Assembly (NCBI GenBank): GCA_041686855.1
Contig: JAWLDA010000002.1
Coordinates: forward strand, 248,001-312,000
From: JAWLDA01 sp041686855
GTDB taxonomy: Bacteria > Bacillota > Limnochordia > DTU080 > RSA5
Direction of reading: 5' to 3'
DNA length: 64,000 bases
Each line of letters opens with the position of its first letter. Position 1 is the first letter of the stretch. The notes beneath the pieces were generated by a model that worked only from the letters and a program-made list of their open reading frames with translations, was not told the origin of the DNA and ran no database searches. The position numbers and the translations under genes are program-made. Positions 59,004 to 64,000 of this stretch are shown piece after piece.

Positions 59004-59744
59004 TTAGAGCGCCCCCTTCATTCCGGCCGCCGCCTCCCGATCAAGCAGCAGCGTTACGTTGGCGTGCAGTTGCAGCGCCGACGCGGGCACGTGGGGCGTT
59101 GGAGTCTCAGAGAACGCACGTTGCAAGGCTTTGGCTTTTGCTGCGCCGTAGGCCAACAGCAGTATCTCCCGGCTCTCCAAAATGTTAGCGATCCCCATCG
59201 TGATTGCTTGCGTAGGCACCTCGTCCAGTGAGTCAAAGAAGCGGGAGTTGCTTTGACGCGTCTCCTCGGCCAACTGAACGACATGGGTGCGAGCCGTAAA
59301 CGGTGTCCCCGGCTCATTAAAGCCGATGTGGCCGTTGGTGCCGACCCCGAGCACTTGCGCGTCGATCGGGCCGAAGGCCCCTAGGAGCTCATCGTAGTGC
59401 GCCGCCTCCCTTTGGGGGTCGTCGGTCGATCCGTCCGGAATGTGCACACTCGTCGGCTCAATATCGACGTGGTTAAAGAGATGCTCATTCATGAAACGCC
59501 GATAGCATTGGGGATGCTCGGAGCTCAGCCCCACGTACTCGTCGAGGTTAAACGTACGCACATGGCGAAACGAGAGCTCTCCCGCTTGCGTGCGTCCAAC
59601 GAGTTCGCGGTAGAGCCCTACCGGGCTTGAGCCCGTAGCCAGTCCCAACACCGTCTTTTCGCCGCTGATCCGCGCGCTCACCCAATCTGCCGCGGCGCGG
59701 TCAAACGCTTCACGTGTCTCACACACGATGATCCGAGGCAACAC
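59004..59744 (-). CDS. nagB: Glucosamine-6-phosphate deaminase
   Basis: About 246 residues. GLATGSSPVGLYRELV near residue 40 binds phosphate, TFNLDEYVGL near 68 has the catalytic Asp, and GVGTNGHIGFNEPG near 130 carries the catalytic triad loop. It converts glucosamine 6-phosphate to fructose 6-phosphate plus ammonia, in amino sugar and cell wall recycling. GTG 59744 after GAGGGGGTG is the likely start; a TTG follows directly. It lies 22 bases after fabI on the same strand. No nagA is near. Confidence 0.93.
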   Translation of the reverse strand: MLPRIIVCETREAFDRAAADWVSARISGEKTVLGLATGSSPVGLYRELVGRTQAGELSFRHVRTFNLDEYVGLSSEHPQCYRRFMNEHLFNHVDIEPTSVHIPDGSTDDPQREAAHYDELLGAFGPIDAQVLGVGTNGHIGFNEPGTPFTARTHVVQLAEETRQSNSRFFDSLDEVPTQAITMGIANILESREILLLAYGAAKAKALQRAFSETPTPHVPASALQLHANVTLLLDREAAAGMKGAL

Positions 59745-59766
59745 GTTCGGTCCCACCCCCTCGCTT

Positions 59767-60525
59767 TTACATTCCCATGATGTGGTATCCGCAGTCGACG
59801 TACAACACTTCACCGGTGATCCCGGAGCTCATCGGCGAAAGGAGGAAGAGCGCCGCGTTGGCCACCTCTTCGACTTCGACGTTTCGCTTGAGGGGAGCTT
59901 TATCGGCGTGTTGCTTCAGCATCGTCGTGAAGCCTGAGACGCCCCGAGCGGCCAACGTATTCACCGGGCCGGCCGAGACGGCATTCACTCTGATCCCAAG
60001 CGGTCCCAGATCGTCGGCAAGGTAGCGGACAGAGGCCTCGAGCGCGGCTTTGGCGACGCCCATGACGTTGTAGTTGGGCACCACTTTCTCCGATCCGTAG
60101 TAGGTCATCGCCATGATGCTGCCGCCATCTTTCATCAGCCCGCGAGCATGGCGCGCCAACGGCACCAATGAATAAGCGCTGATGTCGTGAGCGATGCGGA
60201 ACGCGTCGCGCCCGGTCTCCACATATTGTGCTTCGAGCGCCTCCTTGGGCGCGAACGCGACACTATGTACCATAAAGTCCAAACCGCCCCACTCGGAGCC
60301 GATCCGGTCAAAGAGCGCTTCGATCTCCTCGTCGTTGGTCACGTCACACGGAAGGAGCAGCGGATTCTCCAACTCCTCCGCCAGTTGCCGTACGCTCTTT
60401 TCGAGCCGCTCGCCTTGATAGGTCAGGGCGAGCGACGCGCCGGCGTCGGCCATCGCCTTGGTGATCCCCCAGGCGATACTCCTCTTGTTGGCAACCCCTA
60501 AGATCAAGCCCTTCTTGCCGGACAT
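59767..60525 (-). CDS. fabI: Enoyl-[acyl-carrier-protein] reductase (NADH)
   Basis: 252 residues of the short-chain dehydrogenase family, FabI branch. GLILGVANKRSIAWGI at the N-terminus is the distinctive cofactor loop. The catalytic pair is TYYGSEKVVPNYNVMGVAKAAL in part (YNVMGVAK), and SAGPVNTLAARGV lies near residue 190. It reduces enoyl-ACP in the last step of fatty acid elongation and is the triclosan target in many bacteria. Start uncertain: ATG 60525 with AGGA close by, or a GTG twelve bases earlier with a better-placed GGAGG. Confidence 0.94.
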   Translation of the reverse strand: MSGKKGLILGVANKRSIAWGITKAMADAGASLALTYQGERLEKSVRQLAEELENPLLLPCDVTNDEEIEALFDRIGSEWGGLDFMVHSVAFAPKEALEAQYVETGRDAFRIAHDISAYSLVPLARHARGLMKDGGSIMAMTYYGSEKVVPNYNVMGVAKAALEASVRYLADDLGPLGIRVNAVSAGPVNTLAARGVSGFTTMLKQHADKAPLKRNVEVEEVANAALFLLSPMSSGITGEVLYVDCGYHIMGM

Positions 60526-60702
60526 CAATCCTGTCACGAGTATCGACAACCTCCCAAAATTCCACGAGTTCCAATGCGCAGATATCCCTAGTCAGCTTCG
60601 ACGAGAGCGGCTCCCTTCCTGTTCACACATGGACTGTACATAGGATTTCCAAGAGATTGCCCGAATTGTACACGTTTGGGTGAACAAAAAGGGAGACGGA
60701 TG

Positions 60703-61362
60703 ATGTCCGCAGCGCGAACGATTACAAGACGCCTTATCGAGGCTTTCATCATCGTGGTGGGAATGGCCATGCTCGCCTACGGACTGGCCATGACGGTCTC
60801 TACCCCGTGGGGCGTCTCAGCGTGGGACGTCCTCCACCTGGGTGTTGTCCGACACACAGGGTTGACGCTTGGGCGTGTGGGGCAGCTTACGGGCCTGTTA
60901 GTGATCGCCGCCGCGTGGTGCATTCGTCGCAAATACGTGACACCGGTCTCAGTGATCAACGCGCTGTTGGTCGGGTGGTTTATCGATTTCTTCCGCGGCA
61001 ACGGTCTGGTTGTACACGTCGAGGGCCTCGCCGGCCTTCTCTATCTGGAAGCCGGCATCATCGTCTTTGCGGCCGGTATGGCCACCTACTTGGCGCCTCA
61101 GCGCGGCGCGGGGCCGCGCGACGCCCTGATGATGAGCATCTCCGACGCATGCGGTGTGCGGGTGGGTCCGGTGCGCGTCGTCCTCGACCTTATCGCCGTG
61201 GGCGTCGGCCTCCTCCTTGGGGGGCCGATCGGAATCGGCACCCTCATCGCAGCGGTGACACTTGGGCCGTGGGTACAGCTCTTTTTGACGCCGGCCCAGC
61301 GTCTGTGCGCCCGTCTCACCTACAGCGGCGAGGCGGGCTCAACGCCGAACCCGTCAAACTGA
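60703..61362 (+). CDS. YczE/YitT-like integral membrane protein
   Basis: 219 residues with about five transmembrane helices. The segment GLAMTVSTPWGVSAWDVLHLG near residue 35 (in part) and APQRGAGPRDALMMSISDACG near 140 (in part) fit the YczE family, whose function is poorly known; in B. subtilis YczE influences a lipopeptide synthesis pathway. ATG 60703 follows GGGAG by seven bases. Its last 43 bases overlap the end of the opposing gene. Confidence 0.8.
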   Translation: MSAARTITRRLIEAFIIVVGMAMLAYGLAMTVSTPWGVSAWDVLHLGVVRHTGLTLGRVGQLTGLLVIAAAWCIRRKYVTPVSVINALLVGWFIDFFRGNGLVVHVEGLAGLLYLEAGIIVFAAGMATYLAPQRGAGPRDALMMSISDACGVRVGPVRVVLDLIAVGVGLLLGGPIGIGTLIAAVTLGPWVQLFLTPAQRLCARLTYSGEAGSTPNPSN

Positions 61363-63155
61363 TCCAATATGCGGCGGCAGTACTCCCCAGGGAGGATCCC
61401 GTAAGCTCCGTCCCAAATGAGACCGGCGTACTCATCGGACGGAGGTATCTCCTCTTCCGCTTTGTTGATGACCGAATAGGTAAGCACCGGCTCAAACACC
61501 GTTCCCAAGGCCTCCAAGCGCACCCAGCGCCGCTCGTACCGACCGTGGAAGACGCCTTCACGTGTGTCAAGATGGTAGAGATACTTGCGGGGGATCCGGT
61601 AGAGCACTCCCCACACCTCTCGATCGGGATCCTCGACGACGTCCGCCGCACCCCCACCGCGACGGATTGAGGCCAGCGTGTACGCCAGCCTGTACCCGGA
61701 GAGACGAGCGGCGCCGATCATCTCGTAACGGGGGACCGTCCCGCGGAAGCTGTACCGGCACATGCACGATCCGTACGAAAAGTACAAAATGGTATCCGAG
61801 CGATCGGCCTCCAAGCTGTCGGGGAGTTCGAAGTAGTTGGTCACCTCTTTGAACTCTTTAAGCGACTCGGGCTCAGGCAGTGTGTAATCCGGCGCCCCGC
61901 TTAACTGGACAAACCCCCGTCGCACCCAGGCTTTGGCGAGCTTGCACGCGCGCTCCCACGGCATAGGCGCCTCAACACAGATCCGCAGTGCGATCTCCGC
62001 CAGGCTCCGTTCTCCGTCAAAGAAGTCGATCGGAACGGCCGGTAAGCCGGAGCCCCAACCGCTCACGTTACTGTGGGCTAAATGAGGGGCCCCACTGCGG
62101 GCGCATACGACACTCTTAGAGGCCGGCACGTACACGCCGTTCCAGTCGACCCCGTTAGGAACCGCAACGGTGGGTAGACGAGGCGCCTCGATGTGCATTG
62201 ACTCAAACGCCGACGAGCCAATCCCGATGCGGCGACGGATTGCCACCTCGATCTCTCGTTGCCAACCTTCTAACTCCGCCTCTGCCTCCTCTGCGTCGCC
62301 AAGGAGCGGACGTATCTGCCACAGGCCTGCCAGTGCCACTTCCAATGTTTGAGCGAAGATCTCGGCTTCGGCCAACCCTGTCTCGGCTACTCCGCTTCGA
62401 ACCGCGTCCTCTACCCGCCGGTAAAGGAGCTCCTCCAACTCGCGACACAGCGAGACGACTTCGCTGGGTTGGACGGTCGCCCACCAATGGGCCAACGCCG
62501 TCACGAGACTTCCCAGCTCGGGGGCGTTCGGCTCCCCTTGCGCCTGCAAGTGCGTCCAACGTGCCGAAGCACATCCTACCGCGATGCTGCGATTGTTGGA
62601 GCCGCCATGCTCGCGGAAGATGGCGTAGGCCACATCGCCCAAGACTCCATCTACCAGGACAGAGAGTGGCTCCTCCAACGCCACATCGATCGCCGTGGCA
62701 CAAAGACCTCGCTTCTCCCGCAGACCGTGCCCCACGACGAATCGCACCATGCGCCGGCACCCTCCGGTCGCCTCATCGTTCCCACCCGTAGCGCCTGCTT
62801 GCAGCATATGGGCAAAGCTCTCGACAATTCGCTCGGCCCATTGCACCTGCTGGACGCTCACGCTCCTCGCACCGCTCGCCCACGTTAGGTGAACATCCAG
62901 ACACCCCTCGTCGGGTGAGTCCTGCTCTGGGAGGAACCGCACCTCCGCGTTGGCGACTGCCGGATTCTCTGCACACGCGTGTACGTGCGTCTCGATGGGA
63001 ATGCCGATGTGCTCCCACCCTCGCATGAGACGGGCGAGAGCCTCGTCGATCGGGATCGTCCCGACTTGGCTCGCATCCTTATCGTGCGATAAACTCTCGT
63101 GAGGGGCCTCCTCCCACGCTGTGCGCGCCGCATCCAGTCGTAGTTTTAGCTTCAC
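61320..63155 (-). CDS. Large protein with C-terminal gamma-glutamylcyclotransferase-like domain
   Basis: 611 residues from GTG 63155 (GGAGG seven bases upstream). The last 155 residues have the GGCT fold: ILYFSYGSCMCRYSF with the YGS substrate loop near residue 465, VWGVLYRIPRKYLYHLDTREG with the likely catalytic acid near 520. The first 450 residues match nothing I recognise; there are no membrane helices, but acidic and hydrophobic patches suggest several globular domains. The GGCT domain releases 5-oxoproline or acts on gamma-glutamyl amines in known proteins. The role here is unknown. Confidence 0.7.
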   Translation of the reverse strand: MKLKLRLDAARTAWEEAPHESLSHDKDASQVGTIPIDEALARLMRGWEHIGIPIETHVHACAENPAVANAEVRFLPEQDSPDEGCLDVHLTWASGARSVSVQQVQWAERIVESFAHMLQAGATGGNDEATGGCRRMVRFVVGHGLREKRGLCATAIDVALEEPLSVLVDGVLGDVAYAIFREHGGSNNRSIAVGCASARWTHLQAQGEPNAPELGSLVTALAHWWATVQPSEVVSLCRELEELLYRRVEDAVRSGVAETGLAEAEIFAQTLEVALAGLWQIRPLLGDAEEAEAELEGWQREIEVAIRRRIGIGSSAFESMHIEAPRLPTVAVPNGVDWNGVYVPASKSVVCARSGAPHLAHSNVSGWGSGLPAVPIDFFDGERSLAEIALRICVEAPMPWERACKLAKAWVRRGFVQLSGAPDYTLPEPESLKEFKEVTNYFELPDSLEADRSDTILYFSYGSCMCRYSFRGTVPRYEMIGAARLSGYRLAYTLASIRRGGGAADVVEDPDREVWGVLYRIPRKYLYHLDTREGVFHGRYERRWVRLEALGTVFEPVLTYSVINKAEEEIPPSDEYAGLIWDGAYGILPGEYCRRILDQFDGFGVEPASPL

Positions 63156-63260
63156 GTGGACGCCTCCATTTCGTCGATCCTCGCGACATTCACCAACGTT
63201 TAAGAATGCTCTATACTTCACGTATTCGGAAGCGGACGTGCCAGTGAAGGTACGAGTCTC

Positions 63261-63719
63261 CTAAATGCGAGGTCGCCGAATATGAATCCAGTGTTTGCCG
63301 TCAAAAAGGTCGTACTCAATATGAAAACCGGTAAATTGACCGATATACTCCGCCGAAACGCTCCAACCGTCGCGGACCTCCTGATCAGTGAGGCCCCAAC
63401 GCTTCACATCATCGGCAAAGAGCTCCTCGATGGGCGGTGTGACAAGACTCACCCCGCCGTCTGCAACAATCACTTTAAACTCGTCGTCCACCATGGGCGT
63501 GTGCTGTTGAAAGTTTGTGACAAATGCTCGAAAGACTCCTTCGATGTCTCCTCGCAACTGTTCCCACTCGTTTTGCCGTTCCATAAAGAAGCCGACAAAC
63601 TCGCCCGGAGACCTCCCTATGCTCTTGGCGTACCCCATCGCTGCAATGATCGTGTTAAAAAGGAACGTCGGTTTTTGCTGAGCCAACTCTCGAAACGACC
63701 GGCGCGTGATCTCAAACAC
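63261..63719 (-). CDS. Uncharacterised protein
   Basis: 152 residues from GTG 63719, with AGGAGGG upstream. Mostly helical in the first half (FRELAQQKPTFLFNTIIAAMGYAKSIG in part, FFMERQNEW), then a beta-rich second half with DEFKVIVADGGVSLV and GFHIEYDLFDGKHWI. No membrane segment or known motif. The longer open frame upstream of this start lacks a ribosome site. It is divergent from the transporter fragment. Function not known. Confidence 0.6.
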   Translation of the reverse strand: MFEITRRSFRELAQQKPTFLFNTIIAAMGYAKSIGRSPGEFVGFFMERQNEWEQLRGDIEGVFRAFVTNFQQHTPMVDDEFKVIVADGGVSLVTPPIEELFADDVKRWGLTDQEVRDGWSVSAEYIGQFTGFHIEYDLFDGKHWIHIRRPRI

Positions 63720-63864
63720 CCGTGCACCCTCCTGCAACCTCTGGCGGCGTCTCCCCCGTGTAGACACAAGGTAGCGCGTGATCAATGAAGAATGAAGACT
63801 GCATATCTTTAACTTAAACAAGGACCGAGAACGGTTCGGCCAAGTCACGAAAGGCTGCCGATCA

Positions 63865-64000
63865 GTGTTGCCCAAAAACCTTATCGCCCTCTGCAGCGTC
63901 ACTGCACTCAGTTTCTTGTCTCTCTCTATGACTCGCCCCTTGGTGCCACTCTTCGCCAGCGAACTCGGCGCGGGTCCCGTCCTCGTCGGGCTGGTCGTTG
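63865..64000 (+). CDS. Start of a probable MFS transporter
   Basis: A frame from GTG 63865 (AAAGG ten bases upstream) runs off the window. The 45 residues seen form one hydrophobic helix, NLIALCSVTALSFLSLSMTRP, written in part as LIALCSVTALSFLSL, followed by LVPLFASELGAGPVLVGLVV. This is the typical first loop of major facilitator proteins, but the fragment is too short to be certain or to predict a substrate. Confidence 0.55.
   Translation, partial: MLPKNLIALCSVTALSFLSLSMTRPLVPLFASELGAGPVLVGLVV

Noticed and set aside
1..64000. tRNA, rRNA, CRISPR, insertion sequence or prophage
   Set aside because: I looked for CCA-ended cloverleafs, spaced repeats, transposase motifs and inverted terminal repeats and saw none; a covariance-model search would be decisive.

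Overview
The window looks like chromosomal DNA of an aerobic, GC-rich, endospore-forming member of the Bacillota. The evidence is a gerABC-type germinant receptor operon with its small fourth subunit, a caa3-type cytochrome c oxidase operon (ctaCDEFG), Bacillus-like GudB, QueG, YutG and YpjD relatives, strong AGGAGG-type ribosome binding sites and many GTG/TTG starts. Hopanoid precursor genes (hpnCDE) and a BchH/BchI/BchD-type metal chelatase set it apart from B. subtilis. An Alicyclobacillus- or Kyrpidia-like lineage is possible, but that is inference. No rRNA, tRNA, CRISPR array, insertion sequence or prophage was seen.

Layout: 1-9.0 kb is a mostly minus-strand block (YutG end, MazG-like, gudB, an exported protein, a Gfo/Idh/MocA oxidoreductase, thioredoxin, Nfu C-domain, moaA, a HEAT-repeat protein), with queG on the plus strand. 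9-16.4 kb holds an odd membrane RING-finger protein, a flavin reductase, a metallo-beta-lactamase-fold hydrolase, a DAHP synthase behind an aromatic-rich leader peptide and attenuator, an M42 peptidase, small membrane proteins and a gamma-glutamyltransferase-like enzyme. 16.6-23.1 kb is the three-subunit AAA+ chelatase operon. 23.2-26.5 kb encodes a branched-chain-type 2-oxoacid dehydrogenase (E1alpha, E1beta, E2, no E3). 26.6-28.7 kb has molybdenum-hydroxylase maturation genes (MocA-like, two XdhC-type proteins) and an Nfu N-domain.

28.8-35.0 kb reads as one minus-strand run: ArsR regulator, ABC exporter, ATP-grasp-like protein, lysine 2,3-aminomutase and a cyclic amidohydrolase. 35.2-39.2 kb has ispH, then a translationally coupled set (HTH-MBL fusion, M14-like protein, mutY). 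39.3-42.4 kb is hpnCDE, which makes squalene from farnesyl diphosphate; ispH is in the isoprenoid route feeding it. 42.5-47.4 kb is the cta operon. 47.4-51.4 kb is a molybdenum hydroxylase in FAD / Fe-S / Mo order with a MoaD-like gene behind it; moaA, the MocA-like protein and the XdhC proteins are its plausible support. 51.5-64 kb has a LysM-M23 peptidase, an FMN glutamate-synthase-domain protein directly ahead of gerABC plus the D subunit, fabI-nagB, a YczE-like membrane protein, a large protein ending in a gamma-glutamylcyclotransferase-like domain, one unrecognised gene and the start of a possible MFS transporter.

The most interesting single signal is upstream of the DAHP synthase: a sigma-A-like promoter, a 31-codon leader peptide with six aromatic residues within nine codons, competing RNA pairings and a strong intrinsic terminator. 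The enzyme behind it is a bare catalytic barrel with no visible feedback domain, so control may sit mainly in this leader. The second candidate is the ArsR-exporter-ATP-grasp-KamA run, which could make and export a beta-lysine conjugate.
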